From: Sinomonas humi
GTDB lineage: Bacteria > Actinomycetota > Actinomycetes > Actinomycetales > Micrococcaceae
DNA length: 64,000 nt
Reading direction: 5' to 3'
NCBI RefSeq assembly: GCF_000802235.1
Contig: NZ_JTDL01000002.1
Span: forward strand, 19,397-83,396
Under the pieces are notes generated by a model. That model saw only the letters and a list, made by a program, of their open reading frames with translations, was not told the DNA's origin and searched no databases. Positions 26,748-34,767 of this stretch are shown piece after piece. Both the position numbers and the translations under genes were made by a program. Numbering within the stretch: the first letter of the stretch is position 1; each line of letters begins with the position of its first letter.

Positions 26748-28331
26748 TCAGAGGTCGGCGAGAATGCTTCCCGGATGTTCGACGGCGTCGGCCACGAAAC
26801 GCAAGAAGCCTCCGGCGGTTCCTCCGTCGCATACCCGGTGGTCGAACACGAGCGTCAGCTGGACGATCTTCCGCACGGCAAGCTGGCCTTCCACGGCCCA
26901 GGGCCGGTCGAGGATCCGGCCCACACCGAGGATCGCGGCCTCTGGATAGTTGATGATCGCAGCGCTGCCGTCCACGCCGAAGACCCCGTAGTTGTTGAGC
27001 GTGAAGGTGCTCCCCGAGAGGTCAGCCGGGGCGGCCTTGCCCTCTCGCGCGAGCTCCGCAAGCCGACGGAGCTCGGCGTCGAAGCTCCTGGCGCTCATGC
27101 TGTGGGCGGCCCGGATGTTCGGCACGACGAGGCCGCGCTGGGTCTGGGCCGCAAAGCCCAGGTTCACGCCGTCGAACGCGACGATCTCCTGACTCCCGTC
27201 CTCGGCGGTCTCGATCCTGGTATTGAGCTCTGGGTACCTCGCGAGCCCGGCGAGGACGAAGCGCGCGATGAAGGCAAGAAGGCTCGGCGTGCGCTCAGGC
27301 TCTCGCCGCTTGAGGTCTTCTCGCAGCGCCACGAGCTCGGTTGCGTCGACGTCGACCCACACTGTTGCCTCTGGGATTTCGCTGCGGCTGCGGGACATGG
27401 CTTGGGCAACTGCCTTGCGGACGCCACGGACCGGGGTCCGGGACGCGATCGGGAGGCCAGTGGCTGGGTCCGAGGGGGCGGAAGGCGCGGCTGCTTGCGG
27501 AACCTCCCCGACTTGAGGCTGCGGGTGCGGAGCCTCCCCGGCTTGGGCGAACAGGTTCACGTCGCGGCGCATGATGAGTCCGTCGGGGCCCGATCCCTTC
27601 ACCGCGTGGAGGTCGACGCCGAGCTCCCGTGCGAGTCTGCGCACGATCGGCGAGACGACTCTGAGTGCCTCCCTCGGCGCGCTTGGTGAGACTGGGGCGC
27701 TCGGCGGGACTGGGGCGCTCCGTGGAACCAGGGCGCTCCGTGGAACCGGGGCGCTCGCTGGAACCGGGGCGCTCGCTGGAACCGGAGCACCGGAAGAGAC
27801 GGAGGCAGTGTGAGCCGACGCCGAGCCGGAGCCCTTTCGGCGCCGCTTCCGGGTGCCGGCCGACGTCGCCGAGGTCCCGTAGCCGATCAGGACGTTCCCC
27901 GACCCCGAGCTGGGTGCCGAAGAGAGCGTGGAAGCAGGCGCCGGGGCCCCCGCCATCGCCGCCACCTTGGCCCCAGCCTGCTCTTCGGCGCGGTATGCCT
28001 CCAAGGCGTCCTCCCCGGCATTGGCTGCACCGGCCGCGCCATTGGCTGCACCGGTTATCCCATGGACCGCACCGGTTACCCCTTCACCGGTGTCGTCGAT
28101 GCTGATGAGCGGCCGGCCGACGTCGACCGTCTGCCCGGGCTCCCCGTGCAGCATGGCGACCACTCCCGCAAAGGGCGAGGGCACCTCGACCACGGCCTTC
28201 GCGGTCTCGACTTCGACAACAGGCTGGTCGACGGCGACGGAATCGCCGACCTCCACGAGCCAACGGACTAGTTCGGCCTCGGTGAGACCCTCCCCGAGAT
28301 CGGGCAGCAGGAATTCGCGCGTCATGGTCAT
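26748..28331 (-). CDS. bkdC: Branched-chain 2-oxo acid dehydrogenase E2 (dihydrolipoamide acyltransferase)
   Basis: Core acyltransferase of the branched-chain keto acid dehydrogenase complex, passing the acyl group from lipoate to CoA; 527 residues. The lipoyl domain is at residues 4-80, with the lipoylated Lys in VVEVETAKAVVEV. A long Ala/Pro linker holds SAPVPA-type hexapeptide repeats. The E1/E3-binding domain near 275-310 has SPIVRRLARELGVDLHAVKGSGPDGLI. The catalytic domain ends with the active-site DHRVCDGGTAGGF near 500. ATG 28331 overlaps the E1-beta stop (TGATG) and has GGGAGGAC upstream. Pyruvate-type E2 is possible, but the Lrp regulator and gene order favour branched-chain substrates. 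Confidence 0.9.
   Translation of the reverse strand: MTMTREFLLPDLGEGLTEAELVRWLVEVGDSVAVDQPVVEVETAKAVVEVPSPFAGVVAMLHGEPGQTVDVGRPLISIDDTGEGVTGAVHGITGAANGAAGAANAGEDALEAYRAEEQAGAKVAAMAGAPAPASTLSSAPSSGSGNVLIGYGTSATSAGTRKRRRKGSGSASAHTASVSSGAPVPASAPVPASAPVPRSALVPRSAPVPPSAPVSPSAPREALRVVSPIVRRLARELGVDLHAVKGSGPDGLIMRRDVNLFAQAGEAPHPQPQVGEVPQAAAPSAPSDPATGLPIASRTPVRGVRKAVAQAMSRSRSEIPEATVWVDVDATELVALREDLKRREPERTPSLLAFIARFVLAGLARYPELNTRIETAEDGSQEIVAFDGVNLGFAAQTQRGLVVPNIRAAHSMSARSFDAELRRLAELAREGKAAPADLSGSTFTLNNYGVFGVDGSAAIINYPEAAILGVGRILDRPWAVEGQLAVRKIVQLTLVFDHRVCDGGTAGGFLRFVADAVEHPGSILADL
27676..27792. repeat. 18-bp in-frame minisatellite in the bkdC linker
   Basis: Six or so units of GGGGCGCTCGCTGGAACC-like sequence follow each other at 18-bp period, encoding a VPASAP/VPRSAP hexapeptide linker between the lipoyl and E3-binding domains. 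Flexible Ala/Pro linkers are normal in E2 proteins; the DNA-level regularity is what stands out. Confidence 0.75.
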
Positions 28332-29419
28332 CAGTCCTCCCACTGGAGATCGTCGAGGGCGTCGAGGATTCGGTCGACGCTCGGCAGGTACCAGTGCTCG
28401 AGCTTTGGCGGCGGGAACGGGATGTCGAAGCCGGCCACGCGGCGCACGGGCGCGGCAAGCGAGTGGAAACAACGCTCTTGCACCCGCGCGACGATCTCGG
28501 ACGCCACCGACGCGAAGCTCTGCGCTTCGGCCACGACCACGGCGCGCCCGGTCTTGCGCACAGACGCGACGAGGGTCTCGTCGTCGAACGGGACGATGGT
28601 GCGCAGGTCGATGACCTCGACCGAACGACCCTCCGCGGCCGCGGCGTCGGCGGCAGCAAGCGCGGGCGGGACTGCGGGGCCGTAGGCGATGAGGGTTGCG
28701 TCAGTGCCCGGGCGAACGACGACGGCGCGCCCCTCAGCCTTGTTCGCGCGCTCAGGCCGGTTGGCGTCGGAGACCGTTTCGAAGTCCCTTCGCAGGGCGG
28801 CGAGGTCCACGGCTTCCTTCGACCAGTACAGCTTCTTGGGCTCCATGAAGACGACCGGGTCGTCGCTCGCGATGGCTTCGCGGAGTAGCCGGTAGGCGTC
28901 CGCGACGGTCGCGGGGGTGAAGACCTTGAGGCCTGGCGTATGCGCGTAGTAAGCCTCGGAAGAGTCACAGTGGTGCTCGACGCCACCGATCCCTCCCGCA
29001 TACGGGACACGGATGACCATCGGCAACCGGACGCGCCCTCGAGTCCGGTTGTGCATCTTCGCCACGTGGCTCGCGATCTGCTCGAAGGCAGGGTAGGCGA
29101 AGGCGTCGAACTGCATCTCCACGATGGGACGCATCCCATTCATGGCCATCCCGAGAGCCATCCCGACGATCCCGGACTCGGCGAGCGGCGTGTCGAAGCA
29201 GCGCTTCTCACCGAATTCAGCCATGAGCCCGTCCGTGATTCGGAAGACGCCCCCCAGCTTGGCGACGTCCTCGCCGAAGACGACGACGGCGTCGTCCGCT
29301 CGCATGGCGTCCGCCATTGCTGTGGTGAGGGCTTTCGCGAAGGTGACGGTCTCGGGTCCTACACCTTCTTGGGTGTTCGCCCCCGCTCGTGCGGCGGCAG
29401 CCTCGGCGACCGTGCTCAT
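28331..29419 (-). CDS. bkdB: Branched-chain 2-oxo acid dehydrogenase E1 beta
   Basis: Beta subunit of the thiamine-diphosphate decarboxylase, 362 residues. Transketolase-like pyrimidine domain: VVFGEDVAKLGGVFRITDGL near residue 46, then RCFDTPLAESGIVGMALGMAMNG near 73 and EMQFDAFAYPAFEQI near 100, which form the ThDP and E1-alpha interface. The C-terminal transketolase domain starts near 225 (VIDLRTIVPFDDETL). It sits between E1-alpha and E2 with TGATG overlaps at both ends, so the three subunits are translationally coupled. The first 18 residues are a non-conserved Ala-rich leader. Confidence 0.92.
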   Translation of the reverse strand: MSTVAEAAAARAGANTQEGVGPETVTFAKALTTAMADAMRADDAVVVFGEDVAKLGGVFRITDGLMAEFGEKRCFDTPLAESGIVGMALGMAMNGMRPIVEMQFDAFAYPAFEQIASHVAKMHNRTRGRVRLPMVIRVPYAGGIGGVEHHCDSSEAYYAHTPGLKVFTPATVADAYRLLREAIASDDPVVFMEPKKLYWSKEAVDLAALRRDFETVSDANRPERANKAEGRAVVVRPGTDATLIAYGPAVPPALAAADAAAAEGRSVEVIDLRTIVPFDDETLVASVRKTGRAVVVAEAQSFASVASEIVARVQERCFHSLAAPVRRVAGFDIPFPPPKLEHWYLPSVDRILDALDDLQWED

Positions 29420-30588
29420 CAGTGCTCCTCCTGCGGCTCGTCGTCGCGCGCCAGCTCATCTGCCAGGAAGGCGGCCTGCTCGCGCAACTGGGGGGTTGGT
29501 TCCGTGAAGACATTGCGGAACAGCTCTTGCGGGTCGAGGCTCACCTCGGCACTGAGTCCGTCGCGGAGCTGCTGTGCAACGTCCTCGGCGTCCCCCGCGA
29601 AGGCTGACTCGACGTCGTCGGTCAGCACACCGGTTGATCGAAGGTATTGGCGCATCCGGTTGAGTGGGTCCTTCGCGGCCCAGGCCTGGACCTCGGCCTC
29701 TTGGCGGTACCGGGTCGCGTCGTCGGCGTTGGTGTGCGCCTGCATGCGATACGTGTTGGCTTCGACGAGGAGAGGTCCCGAACCCGCCCGGGCGAGGGCC
29801 ACGGCACGGTCGAGGACTGCGAGGAGGGCGACCATGTCGTTGCCGTCGACCCTCTCCCCCGCCATGCCATATCCGACGGCCTTGTGAGCGAGCGACGGGG
29901 CGACGGTCTGGTGAGCGAGCGGCACCGAGATCGCGTACTGGTTGTTCTGGACGAAGAACACCACCGGAAGATGGAAGACCGCAGCGAAGTTGAGTGCCTC
30001 GTGAAAGTCACCTTCGCTTGTCGCGCCGTCGCCGCACATCGCGAGCACCACGGTGTCCTCTCCGCGCAGCTTCGCCGCATGGGCGACGCCGACCGCGTGG
30101 AGGAGCTGCGTAGTCAGGGGCGTGCTCTGGATGCCCACGTTGTGCTCGTGAGGGTCATAGCCGCCGTGCCAGTCGCCTCGGAAGAGGGTCATGGCCTCGA
30201 CCGGGTCGATCCCTCGGGTCATGACAGCGACGGCATCCCTATAGGTCGGGAACATCCAATCTCCCTCGCGGAGGCAGAGGGCCGCAGCGACTTGGCAGGC
30301 CTCCTGACCATGACTCGACGGGTAGACGGCCAGCCGCCCCTGACGGACCAGCGCCGAGTTCTGGTCGTTCACCCTGCGCCCGACGACTAGCCGGCGATAC
30401 GCCTCGAGCAGCTCGGTGTCGCTCGGGACGGGATATTGGTGACCGGGACTCGAGCCGCGCTGATCGTCCGGGAGGATAGTCCCGTCCTCGGAGAGGATCT
30501 GGATCTGACCGTGCACCGGGAGCATGTAGTCCTCGATGCTGATCCCGAAGCGCTTGATGGCCTCCTCGGCCTCAGCGGGAATCGTCAT
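29419..30588 (-). CDS. bkdA: Branched-chain 2-oxo acid dehydrogenase E1 alpha
   Basis: Alpha subunit of E1, which decarboxylates branched-chain 2-oxo acids from Val, Leu and Ile; 389 residues. It contains YPSSHGQEACQVAAALCLREGDWMFPTYRD near residue 88 and the ThDP-binding motif CGDGATSEGDFHEALNFAAVFHLPVVFFVQNNQYAIS near 190-225. EANTYRMQAHTNADDATRYR near 275 carries the phosphorylation-loop region. ATG 30588 is chosen over 30606 because AGGAGG lies 4-5 bases upstream. It is the first gene of bkdABC and is divergent to an Lrp-family gene. Confidence 0.92.
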   Translation of the reverse strand: MTIPAEAEEAIKRFGISIEDYMLPVHGQIQILSEDGTILPDDQRGSSPGHQYPVPSDTELLEAYRRLVVGRRVNDQNSALVRQGRLAVYPSSHGQEACQVAAALCLREGDWMFPTYRDAVAVMTRGIDPVEAMTLFRGDWHGGYDPHEHNVGIQSTPLTTQLLHAVGVAHAAKLRGEDTVVLAMCGDGATSEGDFHEALNFAAVFHLPVVFFVQNNQYAISVPLAHQTVAPSLAHKAVGYGMAGERVDGNDMVALLAVLDRAVALARAGSGPLLVEANTYRMQAHTNADDATRYRQEAEVQAWAAKDPLNRMRQYLRSTGVLTDDVESAFAGDAEDVAQQLRDGLSAEVSLDPQELFRNVFTEPTPQLREQAAFLADELARDDEPQEEH

Positions 30589-30623
30589 GATGCCTCCTCG
30601 CAGCATGTCCTGTTCTGATCAGG

Positions 30624-30711
30624 CTTGTTGCCACAAGTATCCACTCGGCTGCTGTTTCGTATCCACAAGTCGCCGAAACCTTGGAAAGTTGGAAGCAGAA
30701 TCGGCTAATCT
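30624..30711. promoter_or_regulatory. Divergent bkdA/Lrp promoter region with candidate Lrp sites
   Basis: CTTGT-N4-ACAAG (30624-30637) is an inverted repeat just upstream of bkdA. TATCCAC occurs at 30638-30644 and 30660-30666, exactly 22 bp apart, and CCACAAG recurs 32 bp apart. Such phased sites are typical for Lrp/AsnC octamers. For the regulator gene, TTGGAA (30681) and TAATCT (30706-30711) form a weak promoter with long spacing. Confidence 0.5.
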
Positions 30712-30753
30712 GTAGACAAAAGCGCGACCATGACGCGGATCACAGGAGGTCAC

Positions 30754-31182
30754 GTGGACGAAGTGGATCGGTCGATCCTCGCCCAGCTCACCGAGGACGC
30801 CCGACGCTCGGTCACCACGATCGCCGAGAACGTACACATTTCTCGGGCCCACGCCTACAACCGGGTCGCCAGGCTTCAGGAGCAGGGGATCATCACGAAG
30901 TACACAGCACTCGTGGATCCGCTCAAAGCTGGGCTCCGCTCGAGCGCCTACGTGACCCTCAAGGTGCGGCAGCACTCATGGCGCGAGCTCCGCGAGCAGC
31001 TCAAGGCGATTCCCGAGGTACACCACATCGCCCTCGTGGGAGGTGACTTCGACGTCATCTTGCTCGTGCGCGCTGTCGACAACACTGACCTCCGCCGCGT
31101 CGTCTTCGACCAGCTCCAGAACATGCCAGGGGTCCTCGACACGCAGACGTTCCTCGTGTTCGAGGATCTCGATACGAGATGA
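30754..31182 (+). CDS. bkdR: Lrp/AsnC-family regulator of the bkd operon
   Basis: Leucine-responsive-type regulator of 142 residues. The N-terminal helix-turn-helix is DEVDRSILAQLTEDARRSVTTIAENVHISRAHAYNRVARLQ (residues 2-42). The C-terminal RAM ligand domain has YVTLKVRQHSWRELREQL and HHIALVGGDFDVILLVRAVD. GTG 30754 is preferred to ATG 30730 because AGGAGG sits 4 bases before it. Divergence from bkdABC and the amino-acid-binding family point to control of branched-chain keto acid catabolism; the target assignment is inference from position. The gene converges with the HNH gene across a repeat-bearing spacer. Confidence 0.87.
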   Translation: MDEVDRSILAQLTEDARRSVTTIAENVHISRAHAYNRVARLQEQGIITKYTALVDPLKAGLRSSAYVTLKVRQHSWRELREQLKAIPEVHHIALVGGDFDVILLVRAVDNTDLRRVVFDQLQNMPGVLDTQTFLVFEDLDTR

Positions 31183-31304
31183 GGAGGGCGGACTGGCGCG
31201 GGATCGTCTGGCAGGAGCCAGCGTGGGACGAGCCCGGCCCGACGCAGCGTCGGCCGGCGCGGCGTCCCGAGGCTCAGCAGGTGCAGGACGAGCCGGGCCG
31301 GAGC

Positions 31305-31379
31305 CACCCGGCGCAGCGTCACCCGGCGCAGCGTCACCCGGCGCAGCGTCACCCGGCGCGGCGTCAGCCGGCGTAGCGC
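31305..31379. repeat. Five 15-bp units: in-frame copies of the HNH gene's last codons plus stop
   Basis: Units CACCCGGCGCAGCGT (31305, 31320, 31335), CACCCGGCGCGGCGT (31350) and CAGCCGGCGTAGCGC (31365) are contiguous. On the minus strand they read RYAG-stop, then RRAG-stop, RCAG-stop, RCAG-stop, all in the gene's own frame. The gene's true stop (TCA on +, 31364-31366) is the first met. Confidence 0.85.
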
Positions 31380-33217
31380 TCCTCTCGTCCACTTTCGTGT
31401 TTTTGCATGTGTCCCGGATCGGTCCCCTGACTGCTCGAGCCCGGCAACGTCGGCGGAGGCGAGAAGTATTCATGGCCGGTGGGAGTGACGGTAACGATGT
31501 CCCCGCGGGTATCGTCTGGCCCCTCACTCCCGACCACATCCCGGCCCCAGCCCACCGATTCCTTCGCGTGATTGCACGCCTCGCACAGGCCTTGGCCGTT
31601 CTCGACGCTCGTCTCCCCGCCGGACGCGACCGGCGTCACATGGTCGATGTGCCGAATCGGAGCCTCGCAGTAGGGTGTCCTGCAGACTTGGTCGCGGATC
31701 TCGATGAACTCGGCGAGCGCCCGAGGGAACCGTCGCAACTTGGAATCCATCGCAGCCAGTTCCCCGGTGCTCGGATCAAGGTACAGGCGGCGGAGCCAAG
31801 CCCCTGCCAGGGAGGCAGCACCGGGAGTCGAGGCAGCACCGGGAGACACGGCAGCACCGGGAGCCGACCGCGCACCGGGAGACACGGCAGTACCGGGAGC
31901 CGACCGCGCACCGGGAGACACGGCAGCACCGGGAGCCGACCGCGCACCGGGAGACACGGCAGTACCGGGAGCCGACCGCGCACCGGGAGACACGGCAGCA
32001 CCGGGAGCCGACCGCGCACCGGGAGACACGGCAGCACCGGGAGCCGACCGCGCACCGGGAGACACGGCAGCACCGGGAGACATGCTGGCTGGCTGCAACG
32101 CGGTACCTGAGCAGCTCGTTCCCTCGCCGTCCTCGCCGCCCTCCCCGGCCCCGCTTCCTGCTGCCTTGGACATCGAACCGGCAGCCGCGACAACCGTCGC
32201 TCTGGCCTGGCCAGCGGGGATCGTCCCGTACCCCTGAAGCAACGCAGGTTCACGCGCGCCTCCGAAGAGGGCGGAATCTGTCATCACCAGACCCACTCGC
32301 AGCGGCACGGCATCAGCTGTGGCCTGGCCTGTGACGCGCTCAACGAGAGTATCGGCTGCGATCTGCCCCGCTGTCCGCCGGTCCCCCGCCGTCCGCCGGT
32401 CCCCCGCAGCCCTCGCGGTCGCCCCGGCCGCCCTCAGGGCACCAGCCACGGCCGCCGCCTGCGCCACGGGAAGAATGGCGGTGAGTTGCGCCATGGAATC
32501 GGGAAGGCGTCGAACGGTGACCCTACGCTCCCCCTCGGCTTTGCGCACGCGGGCGAGGGCTGCGTCGTCGTCGATCGCATCCACAGCGGCACGAACCGCG
32601 TTCTGGATGCCCCTATCCCCCAAGCCTTCGAGACGGCGCGGATGGCTGGCGAGGTCCTCGTCAACGACGGACCGAGCACTCGGTGAGAGCACCTCGACGC
32701 CCTCGGCCACGAAGATTGCCCGCTCCTCATTGAGCTGGCCCGCCGCCAGCGCACGGAAGGTGTACGGCATCTCGCCCACAAGGCGCTTCGACATAGCAAG
32801 AAGTCGCGCCCCGCGCGCTGGCGACACTTTGCGGGCGAGGGCAACCTGAGCCGATGCGGAGCGCTCGCGCGTCCTCGCGACGCCTCGCCCCGTAGTGGAC
32901 TCCAAAGCTGCGGCGCGAGGATCCATCCCCGCCTCGCACAATTCAGCGAAGACCACTTGCACCCTCGCCTGCTCAGCAGCGGCAGCCGCCTTCAACCGCT
33001 CGAGTGCGTCAAGGCGATCTATGAGATCTGGACCCGTCAGATGGTCCGACGCTACGCCGAGACCCAGGCGCGCCAGAAAAGAATTGATGTCCCTCGTCGA
33101 TGGACCTTCCGCCCTGTGCAAGAGGCCGCCGAGCGCAGCCCGCCAATCCTCGCGCGGCTGCCCGGCTTCGCGCGAGCCGACTTCAGCTAGACCAGCTGCA
33201 TCCCCCATGCCCTCCAT
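31364..33217 (-). CDS. DUF222 / HNH endonuclease domain protein (13E12-repeat type)
   Basis: 617 residues. DUF222 covers about residues 55-330 (INSFLARLGLGVASDHLTGPDLIDRLDALERLKAAAAAEQARVQ ...). The C-terminal HNH motif near 540-585 reads CRTPYCEAPIRHIDHVTPVASGG ... NGQGLCEACNHAKE, with paired Cys and the His-Asn-His residues in place. Between them is a low-complexity region in which SPGARSAPGAAV (12 residues) is repeated six times. In mycobacteria this family is known as 13E12 repeats and is often damage-inducible. A LexA-box match lies in the promoter. The biological role (mobile-element relic, nuclease or repair) is not established. Confidence 0.85.
   Translation of the reverse strand: MEGMGDAAGLAEVGSREAGQPREDWRAALGGLLHRAEGPSTRDINSFLARLGLGVASDHLTGPDLIDRLDALERLKAAAAAEQARVQVVFAELCEAGMDPRAAALESTTGRGVARTRERSASAQVALARKVSPARGARLLAMSKRLVGEMPYTFRALAAGQLNEERAIFVAEGVEVLSPSARSVVDEDLASHPRRLEGLGDRGIQNAVRAAVDAIDDDAALARVRKAEGERRVTVRRLPDSMAQLTAILPVAQAAAVAGALRAAGATARAAGDRRTAGDRRTAGQIAADTLVERVTGQATADAVPLRVGLVMTDSALFGGAREPALLQGYGTIPAGQARATVVAAAGSMSKAAGSGAGEGGEDGEGTSCSGTALQPASMSPGAAVSPGARSAPGAAVSPGARSAPGAAVSPGARSAPGTAVSPGARSAPGAAVSPGARSAPGTAVSPGARSAPGAAVSPGAASTPGAASLAGAWLRRLYLDPSTGELAAMDSKLRRFPRALAEFIEIRDQVCRTPYCEAPIRHIDHVTPVASGGETSVENGQGLCEACNHAKESVGWGRDVVGSEGPDDTRGDIVTVTPTGHEYFSPPPTLPGSSSQGTDPGHMQKHESGREERYAG
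31816..32082. repeat. 36-bp in-frame minisatellite inside the HNH gene
   Basis: The unit GCACCGGGAGCCGACCGCGC plus ACCGGGAGACACGGCA (36 bp) is repeated about six times, nearly identical, with GCA/GTA swaps giving Ala/Thr variants. It encodes SPGARSAPG(A/T)AV and lies between DUF222 and the HNH module. Shorter GCACCGGGAG pieces flank it. Confidence 0.9.
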
Positions 33218-33252
33218 GGTCAGAGCCTATCGAATATGTGTTCGAAAAACAA
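33218..33252 (-). promoter_or_regulatory. LexA-box promoter, leaderless, for the HNH gene
   Basis: TCGAATATGTGTTCGA (33230-33245) matches the actinobacterial SOS consensus TCGAAC-N4-GTTCGA at 11 of 12 positions. It fills the 17-bp spacer between a -35 TTGTTT (minus strand, 33252-33247) and a -10 TAGGCT (33229-33224). The ATG at 33217 follows the -10 by six bases, so the message would be leaderless and LexA-repressed. Confidence 0.75.
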
Positions 33253-33323
33253 ACAAGCAATCAAATAAGTATTCGACAAGCAGGCGGGTGAGCATAGGGA
33301 ACAGGACCGGCGGAAGCGGAAGC

Positions 33324-34742
33324 CTAGTGATGGAAGGCCGGTGCATGTCCCGGGTCAGGGAACGGGGCATCGGCCGAATCGAGGAACTCGACCGCGTTGC
33401 GCAAGTCTTCGAGGAAGCTCGCCGCGAGATCCCGCGTAAAGCCATTGCGCACGACAATCCGCTGCACGGTCAGACCCTCGAGCCCGGCTGGCATGGGATA
33501 CGCCGGTACGAGCCACCCCTCCATGCGAAGACGATCCGAGAGGTGGTGCAGGTTCCACTTGTCCGTGTGTCCCTCGCGCAGGCTCCAGGCGAAGACTGGG
33601 ATATCGGAACCGTCATTCCACAGCTCGAACGGCTCCATGGCCCCGATCTCCCGAGCCAAGTACTCAGCGACGTCACGGCACGCTGCGTGAACGGCCCGAT
33701 ACCCCTCGACCCCCAGCCGCAGGAACAGGTAGTACTGCAGGAGCACCTGGGCGCCCGGCCGGGAGAAGTTGAGAGCGAACGTGGGCATGTCGCCGCCGAG
33801 GTAGCTCACGTGGAACACAAGGTCCTCGGGCAATGCCTTTGTCTCCCGCCATACGACCCAACCGAGTCCCGGGTATACGAGCCCGTACTTGTGCCCCGAG
33901 GTGTTGATCGAGGCGACCCGCGGCAGCCGGAAGTCCCAGACGAGGTCGGGCTGGAGGAACGGAGCGATCATCGCCCCCGAGGCGCCGTCGACATGGATCG
34001 GAACGTCGAGCCCAGTTGAGGCCTGAATCGCGTCGAGAGCCTCGGAGATCTTCTGCACGGGCTCGTACATTCCGGTGTACGTCACGCCCATGATCGCAAC
34101 GACGCCGATCGTGTTCTCATCGACGTAGTCTTCGAGGCCGTGCCCGTCGAGCACGCGGTGCTCCTCGGAAATCGGCACGTAGCGCGCTTCGACCTCGAAG
34201 TAGTTGCAGAACTTCTCCCAGCACACCTGAACAGCGGAGCTCATGATGAGGTTTGGCCGCTCGGTCGGCTTCCCCGCTGCGCGCCGGGCCTGCTGCCAGC
34301 GGCGCTTGAGCGCAAGGCCCGCGAGCATGCACGCCTCGGAGGAACCGACCGTGGACGTGCCGATCGTGTCCCCGGGATCCGGTGCGTTCCAGAGGTCCGC
34401 GAGCATACGCCAGCAGCGGTGCTCGATCTCCGCCGTCTTCGGGTACTCGTCGCGGTCGATCATGTTCTTGTCGACCGTCTCGGCATACAGCTTGCCGGCC
34501 TCGGGCTCCATCCAGGTCCCCACGAAGGTCGCGAGGTTGAGCCGAGCATTGCCGTCGAGCATCGCGTCGTCGTGGACGATCTGGTATGCCGTCGAGGGCA
34601 GGGACTCGCCCTCCGGAACCGTGAAGCGTGGGAACACCGAAGCCTCGCCGGGCCGGCTGAACAGCGGGTTCAGCTCGACGTTGACCGACGTGTCGTTGTG
34701 AGAGGCGGGGGAATGGTGAGAAGCTCTGCTAGAGGCGGTCAC
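33324..34742 (-). CDS. gadB: Glutamate decarboxylase
   Basis: PLP enzyme converting glutamate to GABA with proton consumption; 472 residues, the standard length. The PLP-binding segments are visible: GTSTVGSSEACMLAGLALKRRWQ near 130, IHVDGASGAMIAPFL near 250 (Asp contacting the pyridine N), and SINTSGHKYGLVYPG near 283 with the Schiff-base Lys. The C-terminus ends in His-His as in the acid-sensing GadB tail. The start is GTG 34742. It lies 25 bp downstream of the paaG-like gene on the same strand, so it may be read from the paa operon, an unexpected partner. No GABA antiporter gene is adjacent. Confidence 0.93.
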   Translation of the reverse strand: MTASSRASHHSPASHNDTSVNVELNPLFSRPGEASVFPRFTVPEGESLPSTAYQIVHDDAMLDGNARLNLATFVGTWMEPEAGKLYAETVDKNMIDRDEYPKTAEIEHRCWRMLADLWNAPDPGDTIGTSTVGSSEACMLAGLALKRRWQQARRAAGKPTERPNLIMSSAVQVCWEKFCNYFEVEARYVPISEEHRVLDGHGLEDYVDENTIGVVAIMGVTYTGMYEPVQKISEALDAIQASTGLDVPIHVDGASGAMIAPFLQPDLVWDFRLPRVASINTSGHKYGLVYPGLGWVVWRETKALPEDLVFHVSYLGGDMPTFALNFSRPGAQVLLQYYLFLRLGVEGYRAVHAACRDVAEYLAREIGAMEPFELWNDGSDIPVFAWSLREGHTDKWNLHHLSDRLRMEGWLVPAYPMPAGLEGLTVQRIVVRNGFTRDLAASFLEDLRNAVEFLDSADAPFPDPGHAPAFHH

Positions 34743-34767
34743 GCGGCCACCCTACTCCCCCACCCGG

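Noticed and set aside
31816..32082. Possible CRISPR array
   Set aside because: Units are contiguous 36-bp in-frame repeats encoding a dodecapeptide, with no variable spacers and no cas genes.
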